This document shows, one piece after another, positions 1-8,022 of a stretch of 64,000 bases of DNA; positions within the stretch are counted from its first letter, which is position 1, and every line of letters begins with the position of its first letter. The notes beneath the pieces are model-generated. The model was not told the origin of the DNA, did no database searches, and worked only from the letters and a program-made list of their open reading frames with translations. The stretch covers positions 248,001 to 312,000 of the forward strand of contig NZ_AP022853.1 in assembly GCF_011764585.1 (NCBI RefSeq). Reading direction: 5' to 3'. This DNA comes from Sulfurimicrobium lacus. GTDB lineage: Bacteria > Pseudomonadota > Gammaproteobacteria > Burkholderiales > Sulfuricellaceae. Both the position numbers and the translations under genes were made by a program.

Positions 1-149
1 AGGTCGGGTTTTTCCTGTTTGGCCTTGACCATGGCTTCTTCGCCATTTTCCGCTAGCACCACCTGATAGCCCTGCTTGCTGAGCAGGCTGTTGAGAAAGT
101 GGCGTTCGGTGGGGGAGTCATCGACGAGCAGAATTTTATGGATTGCCAT
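1..149 (-). CDS. pilH: Twitching motility response regulator PilH (partial)
   Basis: CheY-like single-domain receiver that in the Pil-Chp chemosensory system modulates type IV pilus retraction. Only about 49 N-terminal residues are in the window; the gene runs off the left edge. The visible start reads MAIHKILLVDDSPTERHF, with the paired aspartates of the receiver acidic pocket, followed by a helix and the second strand (YQVVLAENGEEAM). It lies 20 bases downstream of pilG on the same strand, the usual pilG-pilH order, so co-transcription is expected. The phosphorylated aspartate and output face are outside the window, so separation from other CheY-like proteins rests on the neighbour. Confidence 0.85.
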   Translation of the reverse strand, partial: MAIHKILLVDDSPTERHFLNSLLSKQGYQVVLAENGEEAMVKAKQEKPD

Positions 150-169
150 GAGTAACCTCTGTGCGTGAT

Positions 170-571
170 TTATGCGCCGCTTCGGGCGGTTGTGTGTTTG
201 CGGACGGCTTCCAGCAGACTGTCCTTGGTGAAGGGCTTGGTGAGGTATTCGTCCGAGCCGACCATCCTGCCTCGTGCACGGTCGAACAGCCCGTCCTTGC
301 TGGAGAGCATGATGACGGGCGTGTGCTTGAAGCGGGGGTTTTTCTTGATCAGCATTGTGGTTTGATAGCCGTCGAGACGTGGCATCATGATGTCGACGAA
401 GATGATGTCGGGCTGGTAGTCGGTAATCTTGGCCATGGCGTCGAAGCCGTCTTCAGCCAGAATGACTTCGCAACCGGATTTCAACAGGAAGATTTCGGCG
501 CTGCGGCGGATGGTATTGCTGTCGTCAATCACCATTACTTTGGTGCCGGTCAAATTATTTTCCTCGCTCAC
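170..571 (-). CDS. pilG: Twitching motility response regulator PilG
   Basis: Receiver-only response regulator of 133 residues acting in the cytoplasm downstream of the ChpA/PilL kinase to control type IV pilus extension. Acidic pocket D16-D17, phospho-acceptor D60 in the strand FVDIMMP, and the conserved lysine in the TKPF loop near residue 112 are all present, so it should be phosphorylated. The length and the MIDDSNTIRRSAE start are typical of PilG. It is the first gene of a leftward pil operon with pilH just downstream. In many relatives a rubredoxin gene lies upstream of pilG; here that place is taken by about 225 bases of promoter DNA and a divergent periplasmic binding protein gene. Confidence 0.92.
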   Translation of the reverse strand: MSEENNLTGTKVMVIDDSNTIRRSAEIFLLKSGCEVILAEDGFDAMAKITDYQPDIIFVDIMMPRLDGYQTTMLIKKNPRFKHTPVIMLSSKDGLFDRARGRMVGSDEYLTKPFTKDSLLEAVRKHTTARSGA

Positions 572-730
572 TCATCCTCCCAAGTTCCGTGTTCGAAGCC
601 TTCTCAGCCATAGCTGCATGCCATTGTATAGAAAAACCCCGGCAGGTAAAGCACTTCTGGTCTTAATTAAAGCTCTTCAGGTCCTAATATGAACATCATT
701 AAAAGGACACGCGTGACGGTGATTTGAGCG

Positions 731-760
731 AATTGCCGCCTTCGGCAATTATGCTATGAT
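731..760 (+). promoter_or_regulatory. Hairpin-containing probable promoter of the PstS-like gene
   Basis: A perfect 8-base inverted repeat (AATTGCCG at 731-738, CGGCAATT at 743-750, loop CCTT) overlaps a plausible sigma-70 promoter: a -35-like TTGCCG at 733-738, 16 bases, then a -10-like TATGAT at 755-760. The repeat could be an operator or a stem near the 5' end of the transcript. The 572-796 interval separates divergent pilG and the binding protein gene; I see no other gene in it. Confidence 0.45.
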
Positions 761-796
761 GCCGCGAAGAATTTATTGTTAATAAATAAGGGCGAT

Positions 797-1687
797 ATGG
801 CTATGTTACGCAAGTTGCTGACCCTGATTTTCTTGCTGGTAGCCATCACCCCGGCGGCCATGGCGGGTGTTACCTCCGTTGGCTCCAGTGTGCTGGAACC
901 TTTCCTGAAACAGTGGGCGGCCAAAATTGGCGGCGACATCAACATTTCGAGTCCCGGTACCAGCACTGCGCCCAAGGCTCTGATTTCCGGCAAGGCCGAC
1001 CTGGCGGCGATGAACCGTGAAATGACCAACGACGAAAGTGAAGCTTTCATCCGGGTACACGGCTATTACCCTACCGCCATCCCGGTGGCGATCGAGGCGG
1101 TAGCCGTGTATGCGCACCCCGGCAATCCGATCAAAGGCCTGGAATATAAGCAGCTCGACAGCCTTTTTTCCGCCAGCCACGGTTGCGGCTGGAGCGAAAG
1201 CATTGCCACCTGGGGGCAACTGGGGTTGCCGACGCCCTGGGACAAGCAATCCATCGTGTTGCTCGGACACAACAACAAATCTCCAGTGCGCGACTTCTTC
1301 AGCAAAGCGGTGCTGTGCCATGACGACTTCAAGCCCAATATCGAAGAATTGAGCCACGAACAGTTGCTGGCCAAGGTGGCGCAGAACAAGGACGCGCTCG
1401 GATATGGACGCTATCAGCCGAACAGCGGACTGAAAATGGTGCCGCTGAAAAAAGGCGCGGGCGACTTCGTTCCGCTGACGGTGGCGAACCTCTACAACAA
1501 GAGTTACCGCCTGCAGCACTTTCTCTTCCTTTATATCGACAAGCCACATGGCAAACCGGTTTCTCCCGCCGTGATGGATTTTCTCAAGACAGGCTTGTCA
1601 AAGGAAGGTCAGGCTGCGGTGGCTGAAGCAGGGTATGTGCCCCTCCCGGATGAATTGGTCCAGCGCCAGTTGAGCAAACTGAAATAA
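797..1687 (+). CDS. PstS-like periplasmic phosphate-binding protein
   Basis: Secreted substrate-binding protein of the PstS-like family, about 296 residues. The N-terminus MAMLRKLLTLIFLLVAI ending in PAAMA is a typical cleaved signal peptide. The mature protein begins GVTSVGSS and continues with an SSPGTSTAPKAL segment and ADLAAMNREMT, the pattern by which this family shapes its phosphate pocket. I chose the ATG at 797 because AAGGG lies 6 bases upstream and the signal peptide starts there; an in-frame ATG at 776 is also possible. No pstC, pstA or pstB is adjacent, so its partner is unknown. Such orphan proteins may bind phosphate or another oxyanion, or only sense it. Confidence 0.75.
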   Translation: MAMLRKLLTLIFLLVAITPAAMAGVTSVGSSVLEPFLKQWAAKIGGDINISSPGTSTAPKALISGKADLAAMNREMTNDESEAFIRVHGYYPTAIPVAIEAVAVYAHPGNPIKGLEYKQLDSLFSASHGCGWSESIATWGQLGLPTPWDKQSIVLLGHNNKSPVRDFFSKAVLCHDDFKPNIEELSHEQLLAKVAQNKDALGYGRYQPNSGLKMVPLKKGAGDFVPLTVANLYNKSYRLQHFLFLYIDKPHGKPVSPAVMDFLKTGLSKEGQAAVAEAGYVPLPDELVQRQLSKLK

Positions 1688-1752
1688 AACCACGCAAACT
1701 GCCGTAGCGGCACCCCGCTCCGGCGGGAAGCTTTTACGGATGCCGCATCATC

Positions 1753-2574
1753 ATGTCTGATTCGCCCCCTATCGTTCTCACTTTTGCCGCTGCCGACCCC
1801 ACTGGTGGCGCCGGTTTGCAGGCCGACCTGCTGACTTTGTCGAGCATGGGCTGCCACGCCTTGACCGTTATAACTGCCGTCACGGTGCAGGACACCGTGG
1901 GGGTGGAAGACGTGCATGCACTCGATGCCGAACTGGTCGCGGCACAGGCCCGCGCCGTGCTGGAAGACATGCCGGTCGCGGCGTTCAAGATCGGCATGCT
2001 GGGCAGCGTGGAAATCATCGCGGCGATTGCCGAAATCGTAGCGGATTATCCCGACGTGCCACTCATTCTCGATCCCGTGCTGGCTTCCGGGCGCGGCGAC
2101 GAACTTGCTTCGGAAGAGATGCTGGAGGCCATGCTGGACATGCTCATCCCGCAGACCACCATCATCACGCCCAACAGCCTGGAGGCACGTCGCCTTGCCC
2201 AGTACGACAGCGATGAAGAACTCGACCTGACCGGCTGTGCGCGGCGCCTGATCGAATTCGGTTGCGAATACGTGCTGGTCACGGGCACTCACGAAAATAC
2301 GCCCCAGGTGGTCAATGTCCTGCACGGCCAGGAAGGGGTGCTGCGTTCCGACGCCTGGCAGCGACTGCCCGGCAGCTACCATGGCTCAGGCTGTACGCTG
2401 GCCTCGGCGCTGGCCGCTTCAATTGCTCATGGTCTGGACGTGACCGAAGCGGTGCGCGAGGCTCAGGAATATACCTGGCAAACGCTGAAAGCCGGCTTCC
2501 GCCCCGGCATGGGACAATATATTCCTGACCGCTTGTTCTGGGCGCGGGAGGAAGAGGTCGCCGGGGATGATTAG
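1753..2574 (+). CDS. thiD: Hydroxymethylpyrimidine/phosphomethylpyrimidine kinase ThiD
   Basis: Ribokinase-fold enzyme of thiamine synthesis that phosphorylates hydroxymethylpyrimidine and then its monophosphate. The start SPPIVLTFAAADPTGGAGLQ matches the ThiD substrate loop, and near the C-terminus LPGSYHGSGCTLASALAA is the anion hole with the catalytic cysteine and glycines. The 273 residues are normal for the family. The reading frame overlaps thiE by 8 bases, which implies translational coupling, and hemL follows; this thiD-thiE-hemL order is common in betaproteobacteria. I see no TPP riboswitch upstream; only about 65 bases separate it from the preceding gene. Confidence 0.95.
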   Translation: MSDSPPIVLTFAAADPTGGAGLQADLLTLSSMGCHALTVITAVTVQDTVGVEDVHALDAELVAAQARAVLEDMPVAAFKIGMLGSVEIIAAIAEIVADYPDVPLILDPVLASGRGDELASEEMLEAMLDMLIPQTTIITPNSLEARRLAQYDSDEELDLTGCARRLIEFGCEYVLVTGTHENTPQVVNVLHGQEGVLRSDAWQRLPGSYHGSGCTLASALAASIAHGLDVTEAVREAQEYTWQTLKAGFRPGMGQYIPDRLFWAREEEVAGDD

Positions 2575-3208
2575 CGGGCTCTATGCCATTACCCCCGAGC
2601 AGCCGGATACGGAGCGCTTGCTGCAACAGGTGCGCGCCGCCCTGGCGGGAGGCGCGGCGGCGGTGCAGTACCGCAGCAAGAGCGGCGACGTCGCCCTGCT
2701 GCATGAACAAGCCAGCGAACTGCTGACCCTGTGCCATGCCTTCGATGTGTCGTTGATCGTCAACGATAGCCTCCGCCTGGCCGACCTGACCGGTGCCGAC
2801 GGCGTGCACCTGGGGCGCGAGGACGGCTCCCTGCGCCAGGCGCGCATCGTGCTGGGCGCGGAAAAGACCATCGGCGTGTCTTGCTACAATGATCTGGAAC
2901 TGGCGCTTGCGGCGGAAGCCGGGGGCGCGGATTATGTCGCTTTCGGCAGCTTTTTTCCCTCCGTGACGAAACCCGGGGCGGTGCCTGCATCGCTAGAGCT
3001 GTTGCGGGAAGCACGCAGATTGCTGCACGTGCCGATCGTGGCCATTGGCGGTATTACGGTAGAAAATGCACCTGCCCTGATCGAGGCCGGTGCAAATGCG
3101 ATAGCAGTGATATCTGGCTTGTTCGATGCGCCGGATATCGAGCTGGCGGCACGACAATATTCTCAACTTTTCAGCCGCCCGGCTTCGCCTGGGCGCTGGC
3201 TGCATTAG
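2567..3208 (+). CDS. thiE: Thiamine-phosphate synthase ThiE
   Basis: TIM-barrel enzyme of 213 residues that joins hydroxymethylpyrimidine diphosphate to the thiazole phosphate to make thiamine phosphate. Diagnostic pieces are VQYRSKSGD (family YR-K pattern that grips the diphosphate), [41 protein letters not shown] and [13 protein letters not shown], in the expected order. The start overlaps the end of thiD, and the stop lies 7 bases before the hemL start, so all three are probably one transcript. Confidence 0.95.
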   Translation: MISGLYAITPEQPDTERLLQQVRAALAGGAAAVQYRSKSGDVALLHEQASELLTLCHAFDVSLIVNDSLRLADLTGADGVHLGREDGSLRQARIVLGAEKTIGVSCYNDLELALAAEAGGADYVAFGSFFPSVTKPGAVPASLELLREARRLLHVPIVAIGGITVENAPALIEAGANAIAVISGLFDAPDIELAARQYSQLFSRPASPGRWLH

Positions 3209-3215
3209 GACTCTT

Positions 3216-4499
3216 ATGACTTCACGTAACCAGGCTTTATTCGAACAATCCCAACAGCTCATTCCCGGCGGCGTGAACTCCCCGGTGCGCGCCTTCGGCT
3301 CGGTCGGCGGTACGCCGGTGTTCTTCAAGCGCGGCAAGGGCCCCATCCTGTGGGACGAGGATAACAAACCCTACATCGACTATGTCGGTTCCTGGGGGCC
3401 GGCGATCCTCGGCCACGCCTACCCGAAAGTGGTCAAGGCGGTGCAGGAAGCCGCTGCGCGCGGCCTGAGCTTCGGTGCGCCCACCGCGCGCGAACTGGAA
3501 ATGGCCGAACTGCTGTGCAAGCTGGTGCCTTCCATGGAGCAGGTGCGCCTGGTGAGTTCCGGCACCGAGGCCACCATGAGCGCCATCCGTCTGGCGCGCG
3601 GTTTTACCGGGCGGAGCAAAATCATCAAGTTCGAGGGCTGTTACCACGGCCACGCCGATTTCCTGCTGGTGAAGGCCGGCTCCGGTGCGCTGACTTTCGG
3701 TAACCCCAGTTCGGCCGGCGTTCCCGCTGAAGTCGCAGCGCAAACCCTGGTGCTGGACTATAACGATGTCGCAGGATTGACCGAGACCTTCAAGAGCATC
3801 GGCAGCGAGATCGCTGCCGTGATCGTCGAGCCGGTCGCCGGCAACATGAACCTGATTGCGCCCAAGCCGGAATTTCTCCAAGCCATGCGCGACCTGTGCA
3901 CGCAGCACGGCAGCGTGCTGATTTTCGATGAAGTGATGACCGGCTTCCGCGTCGGGCTGGGCTGTGCACAGGGGCTCTACGGCATCAAGCCGGATCTCAC
4001 TACCTTGGGCAAAGTGATCGGCGGCGGGATGCCGGTCGGTGCCTTCGGCGGGCGTCGCGACATCATGGAAAAACTCGCGCCGCTCGGGCCGGTCTACCAG
4101 GCCGGCACCCTGTCCGGCAACCCGGTGGCGGTGGCGGCGGGACTTGCCACCTTGAAATTGCTGCAAGCGCCCGAATTTTATGAGAAGTTAAGCAGCATGA
4201 CGCGCAAGCTCACCGACGGACTGACCTCCGTGGCGAAGGAAATGGGCATTACTTTCTGCGCGCAATCGGTGGGCGGCATGTTCGGCCTGTACTTCAGCGC
4301 CAAGGCGCCGACCAGCTACGCCGAAGTGATGCAGTGCGACAAGGAGAAGTTCAACACCTTCTTCCATGCCATGCTTGACGAGGGGGTGTACCTTGCGCCT
4401 TCCGCGTTCGAGGCCGGATTCGTGTCTGCCGCTCATGGCGATGCGGAGATTACCGCAACGCTGGAAGCCGCGCGGCGCGCTTTTGCCAAAGTAAAATAG
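3216..4499 (+). CDS. hemL: Glutamate-1-semialdehyde 2,1-aminomutase HemL
   Basis: PLP enzyme that converts glutamate-1-semialdehyde to 5-aminolevulinate in the C5 route to haem. The protein is 427 residues from the ATG at 3216, which has AGGA about 6 bases upstream. The start [20 protein letters not shown] is characteristic; PLP contacts include [15 protein letters not shown], the aspartate in [11 protein letters not shown], and the Schiff-base lysine near residue 266 in [17 protein letters not shown]. The open frame extends 90 bases further up, but that would overlap thiE and lacks similarity to HemL. A strong haem supply fits the cytochrome c maturation genes 6 kb away. Confidence 0.97.
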   Translation: MTSRNQALFEQSQQLIPGGVNSPVRAFGSVGGTPVFFKRGKGPILWDEDNKPYIDYVGSWGPAILGHAYPKVVKAVQEAAARGLSFGAPTARELEMAELLCKLVPSMEQVRLVSSGTEATMSAIRLARGFTGRSKIIKFEGCYHGHADFLLVKAGSGALTFGNPSSAGVPAEVAAQTLVLDYNDVAGLTETFKSIGSEIAAVIVEPVAGNMNLIAPKPEFLQAMRDLCTQHGSVLIFDEVMTGFRVGLGCAQGLYGIKPDLTTLGKVIGGGMPVGAFGGRRDIMEKLAPLGPVYQAGTLSGNPVAVAAGLATLKLLQAPEFYEKLSSMTRKLTDGLTSVAKEMGITFCAQSVGGMFGLYFSAKAPTSYAEVMQCDKEKFNTFFHAMLDEGVYLAPSAFEAGFVSAAHGDAEITATLEAARRAFAKVK

Positions 4500-4515
4500 T
4501 TCAGGAAACATTTTA

Positions 4516-5562
4516 ATGCGCCCCGCGCAATTGATGACGATATTAGACCGGGAATTCACCAGTGCCAGCGAAGGCACGCACACCCCGGTGATGCTGTGGG
4601 GGCCGCCCGGCGTGGGCAAGTCCGAGATCATTGCCCAGGTTGCCGCGCGCCACGGTGCGCCGGTGGTGGACATCCGCCTGTCGCAGATGGAACCCTCCGA
4701 CCTGCGCGGCATACCCTTCCGCGTCGGCGACCACGTGGAATGGGCCGTGCCGGCGATGTTGCCCGATGCCGAGCGCCACGGACCGGCCGGGGTGCTGTTC
4801 CTCGACGAGATCACCTCGGCGCCGCCGAGTGTCTCGGCCGCAGCATACCAGCTGATTCTCGACCGCCGCCTGGGCAATTACCAGGTGCCGCAGGGCTGGG
4901 CCATTTTTGCCGCAGGCAACCGCCAGGGCGACCGCGGCGTGACCTATACCATGCCCGCGCCGCTGGCCAACCGTTTCTCCCATTTCGAAGTGGAAGCCAA
5001 TCTCGACGACTGGGTGGCCTGGGCCTACGCCAGCGGCATCGACGAGCGCCTGATTGCGTTCCTGCGTTTCCGTCCCGAGTTGTTGTTCGATTTCGACCCG
5101 GCCCACAACCCGGTGGCCTTCCCTTCACCTCGGTCGTGGGAATTCGCCCACCGCGCCTTGCAGAAGTTCGGCGACATGCCGGATCTGCTGCTGGGTTCGT
5201 TGCAGGCCTGTGTCGGCCCCGCTGCCGGGCTGGAGTTGCACGCCTTCGTGGACAACCTGGGAAAAATGCCGGATATCGACGCCATCGTGCGCGGCGAGGC
5301 AGCCGAAGTGCCGCATGAGGTGGATTTGCAGTATGCCGTGGCTTCCGCGCTGGTCGGCAGGGCGATCCGCGTCAAGGGCAGCCCGGACGCGCTGGTGGTG
5401 CATGGCCATATCCTCGATTACGCCGGGCGTTTCCCGCTGCGCGAAATGGGCATCATGCTGGTGTCCGACATGCACCGCGCGGTCGGGCAGCAACTGTTCA
5501 AGGTGCCGCAATTCTCCAACTGGGCGAACGCGGTGGCCGACATCATGCTGTACGAGATGTGA
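4516..5562 (+). CDS. MoxR-type AAA+ ATPase
   Basis: Cytoplasmic AAA+ ATPase of 348 residues in the MoxR/AAA_5 group, whose members act as chaperones that activate metal enzymes or remodel complexes together with a VWA-domain partner. The Walker A motif GPPGVGKS is near residues 29-36, Walker B is VLFLDEI, sensor 1 is FAAGNRQGD, and an arginine-finger-like segment APLANRFSHFE follows. The next gene encodes a VWA protein, 24 bases downstream, the usual MoxR pairing, and a DsrS-like protein follows. The client is not known from sequence. The start has AGGAAA about 8 bases upstream. Confidence 0.85.
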   Translation: MRPAQLMTILDREFTSASEGTHTPVMLWGPPGVGKSEIIAQVAARHGAPVVDIRLSQMEPSDLRGIPFRVGDHVEWAVPAMLPDAERHGPAGVLFLDEITSAPPSVSAAAYQLILDRRLGNYQVPQGWAIFAAGNRQGDRGVTYTMPAPLANRFSHFEVEANLDDWVAWAYASGIDERLIAFLRFRPELLFDFDPAHNPVAFPSPRSWEFAHRALQKFGDMPDLLLGSLQACVGPAAGLELHAFVDNLGKMPDIDAIVRGEAAEVPHEVDLQYAVASALVGRAIRVKGSPDALVVHGHILDYAGRFPLREMGIMLVSDMHRAVGQQLFKVPQFSNWANAVADIMLYEM

Positions 5563-5586
5563 TCCGGCGGTTTGCGTTTGAACGCA

Positions 5587-6840
5587 ATGTTTGACACCTC
5601 AATCGAAACCAAGCTCGCTGCGGCGCGTACCCGGCTGATCCTGGACAAGCCGTTTCTCGGCGCGCTGGCCTTGCGCCTGCCGATGGTGGCAGCGAGCGAG
5701 AAATGGTGTCCAACCTCGGCGACCGATGCGCGTAAGTTTTACTATAATCCCGCCTACATCGCCGCGCTGACGCTGGAAGAAACCCAGTTCGTGCTGGCCC
5801 ACGAGGCGCTGCATTGCGCCCTGTCGCATTTCGCGCGCCGCCAGCATCGCATCAAGCGTCGCTGGGACGTGGCCTGCGATCACGCCATCAACCCCCTGCT
5901 TGTCGCCGATGGCCTCAAGCCGCCGCCCGGCGTGCTGCTGCTGGATGCCTTCGAAGGTATGACGGCGGAAGAAATCTACCCCTGCATCAACGACAACAAC
6001 TCCGACCAGACCATGGATCAGCACCTCTATGACAGCGAAGAGTCCGAAGGGGGGCAGGACGGCGAGGGCGACCAGGAGCCGCAGCAGGATGGTGGCGGAG
6101 GCGGCGGCAAAGAGAAGAATAACGACTCCGACGGCGGCGGGGGGCAGCAACAGCAGCAGGAGACTGCGGGCCAGGGCGGCGCTTCCCAGCCACCGCCGTT
6201 AAACGCCAAGGAACGCGACGAACTCGGCCGCCAGTGGCAGCAGCGCATGGCCGCCGCTGCGCAGCAGGCGATGGCGGCGGGCAAGATGGGCGGTGCGCTG
6301 GCGCGCCTGGTGGATCATCTCCTGCAACCCCAGCTGCCGTGGCGCATGCTGCTGGCGCGCTACCTGTCGCAGGTGGCACGCGACGACTACAGCTACATGC
6401 GCCCGTCGCGCCGCGAAGGCAATGTCATTTTCCCCTCGCTGCGCAGCGGCCAGGTCGACCTGGTGGTGGCGCTCGACACCAGCGGCTCGGTGGGGGAAAA
6501 GGAGCTGGCCCAGTTCCTCTCGGAAGTGGATGCGCTCAAGGGCCAGTTGCGCGCCAGGGTGACGCTGCTCGCTTGCGATACCGGCTTGTCGGAAGGGGCG
6601 CCGTGGGAGTTCGAGCCGTGGGACGAGCTGCGCCTGCCGAAAGACATCAAGGGCGGCGGCGGCACCAGCTTCGTGCCGGTGTTCGACTGGATTGCGCGCC
6701 AGGGGCGCCAGCCCGACCTGCTGCTCTATTTCACCGATGCGGAAGGCGATTTCCCCGCCATCGAACCCAACTACCCCACGCTCTGGCTGGTGAAGGGCAA
6801 GGCTCCGGTGCCGTGGGGGCAGCGGATACAACTCAATTAA
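5587..6840 (+). CDS. VWA-like protein with metallopeptidase-like N-terminal domain (DUF2201)
   Basis: About 417 residues in three parts. The N-terminal 130 residues are a putative metallopeptidase domain with HEALH at 72-76, a zinc-binding HExxH pattern. A low-complexity middle (about 145-210) is rich in Asp, Gly, Gln and Pro. The C-terminal half is a VWA-like domain with the MIDAS sequence VVALDTSGSVG and a later threonine in GGGGTSFVPVF. The partner MoxR ATPase lies directly upstream. The ATG at 5587 is taken; in-frame TTG codons at 5572 and 5578 are possible because the ribosome site is weak. Proteolysis has not been shown for most members, so the HExxH may be structural. Confidence 0.8.
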   Translation: MFDTSIETKLAAARTRLILDKPFLGALALRLPMVAASEKWCPTSATDARKFYYNPAYIAALTLEETQFVLAHEALHCALSHFARRQHRIKRRWDVACDHAINPLLVADGLKPPPGVLLLDAFEGMTAEEIYPCINDNNSDQTMDQHLYDSEESEGGQDGEGDQEPQQDGGGGGGKEKNNDSDGGGGQQQQQETAGQGGASQPPPLNAKERDELGRQWQQRMAAAAQQAMAAGKMGGALARLVDHLLQPQLPWRMLLARYLSQVARDDYSYMRPSRREGNVIFPSLRSGQVDLVVALDTSGSVGEKELAQFLSEVDALKGQLRARVTLLACDTGLSEGAPWEFEPWDELRLPKDIKGGGGTSFVPVFDWIARQGRQPDLLLYFTDAEGDFPAIEPNYPTLWLVKGKAPVPWGQRIQLN

Positions 6841-6843
6841 GCC

Positions 6844-7965
6844 ATGGAACTCTCCAGCGAAGACGCACTGCGCCTCAATGTCCTGCTTACGCATGAACTG
6901 CAGGCGGTGCGCATCAATGAAAACAGTCTCACCCTTTTTGCCCTGACCGGGCGCGGCGAGGCGCGTATCGCGCTGCATCCCACCGGGCGCAAGGAGCAGT
7001 ATCTGCGCCTGGTGCGCGAGATGCTGTCCGGCCATGCCCTGGGTTCGCCCGGCGGCTACCCGCTGTTCATCCAGCGCTGGACGCGCATGGGACAGAACTC
7101 GGGTGACAACATCGACAAGTTGCTGCTGCTGGGCGAGGAGGAGGCCGTGGTGTCGGTGGCCTATTCGCCCAAGCTTACCGACGAGCTGGCGCGGCGCGCC
7201 TGGTGGTGCGTGCAGAGCGGGGACAACGCGCGGCGCATGCTGGAACGGGCAGCGGTGTCGCAGGGAGAGATGGGCCCGGTGCTGGCCGAGTACCTGGTGG
7301 AGCACCTGCCGTTCGAAACCAGCCCGCACGTCGTGATCGACACGGTGCGCATCGTTCTGCAACCGGGGCTGCTCAGCTCGGAGGCTCTGCTGCGGCTATG
7401 GAAGCGCGCCAAGGGCGACAACACCTACTATGTCGGCTTTCTCGAAACCGTACCGGATGCGCTGCCCGGACAGGATGAGGATGCGCAGGTGACGGCGTTG
7501 CCCGGCGCAATGCCGCTCGAGCCATTGGCGGCGGCGGGCAATCCCTATGCGCGCCAGCTGGCGCGCGTGCTCTCGCCCTCCGGCAAGCGTTTTCTGGTGG
7601 CCTGCGAAGACGTGCTGCGCCGTCCGGCGGACCAGGATGTGGCACGGGCCCTGTTTCGTGCCATCGGCGCTTACTTCGGTGTGTCGCGTCAGGACCCGGC
7701 CCAGGAACACCAACTGAAGGCGGCGCTGACCGTGGCTGAGCAGCGCCTCGCCGACCCGGATGCCGACCTGGCGGCGTTGCTTGCCATCGTGCCGCAGTAT
7801 CGCGCTGCGCTGTACGCTTTGCTGGTGCTGGCCGAGGTCGGTGAATTTAGCGTGGCGCCCATCCTGGTGCGCACCACGGCCATCGGCTCGCTCATGCGGC
7901 GCAAGCTTGAGCCGGTGAGCGACCCGTTGCTGGAACAGCTTGCCGTGCTGCGCGCGACTGTCTGA
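6844..7965 (+). CDS. Probable DsrS-like cytoplasmic protein
   Basis: Soluble protein of 373 residues with no signal peptide or membrane segment. The beginning MELSSEDALRLNVLL and the LGSPGGYPLFIQRWTRMGQ stretch recall DsrS, a cytoplasmic protein that affects expression of the reverse dissimilatory sulfite reductase genes in purple sulfur bacteria; I make this link from memory of the family, without an alignment. It starts 3 bases after the VWA gene, so it belongs to the MoxR-VWA operon. The middle is rich in conserved-looking Trp, Arg and Glu (DELARRAWWCVQ), and the C-terminal part is helical. If it is not DsrS, it is an unnamed third partner of MoxR-VWA systems. Confidence 0.55.
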   Translation: MELSSEDALRLNVLLTHELQAVRINENSLTLFALTGRGEARIALHPTGRKEQYLRLVREMLSGHALGSPGGYPLFIQRWTRMGQNSGDNIDKLLLLGEEEAVVSVAYSPKLTDELARRAWWCVQSGDNARRMLERAAVSQGEMGPVLAEYLVEHLPFETSPHVVIDTVRIVLQPGLLSSEALLRLWKRAKGDNTYYVGFLETVPDALPGQDEDAQVTALPGAMPLEPLAAAGNPYARQLARVLSPSGKRFLVACEDVLRRPADQDVARALFRAIGAYFGVSRQDPAQEHQLKAALTVAEQRLADPDADLAALLAIVPQYRAALYALLVLAEVGEFSVAPILVRTTAIGSLMRRKLEPVSDPLLEQLAVLRATV

Positions 7966-8022
7966 GAGAAGTATCCGGAAGGCCTTGAAATCAGGCTAAC
8001 GAAAAATCTGGCTTTTGCTCGC

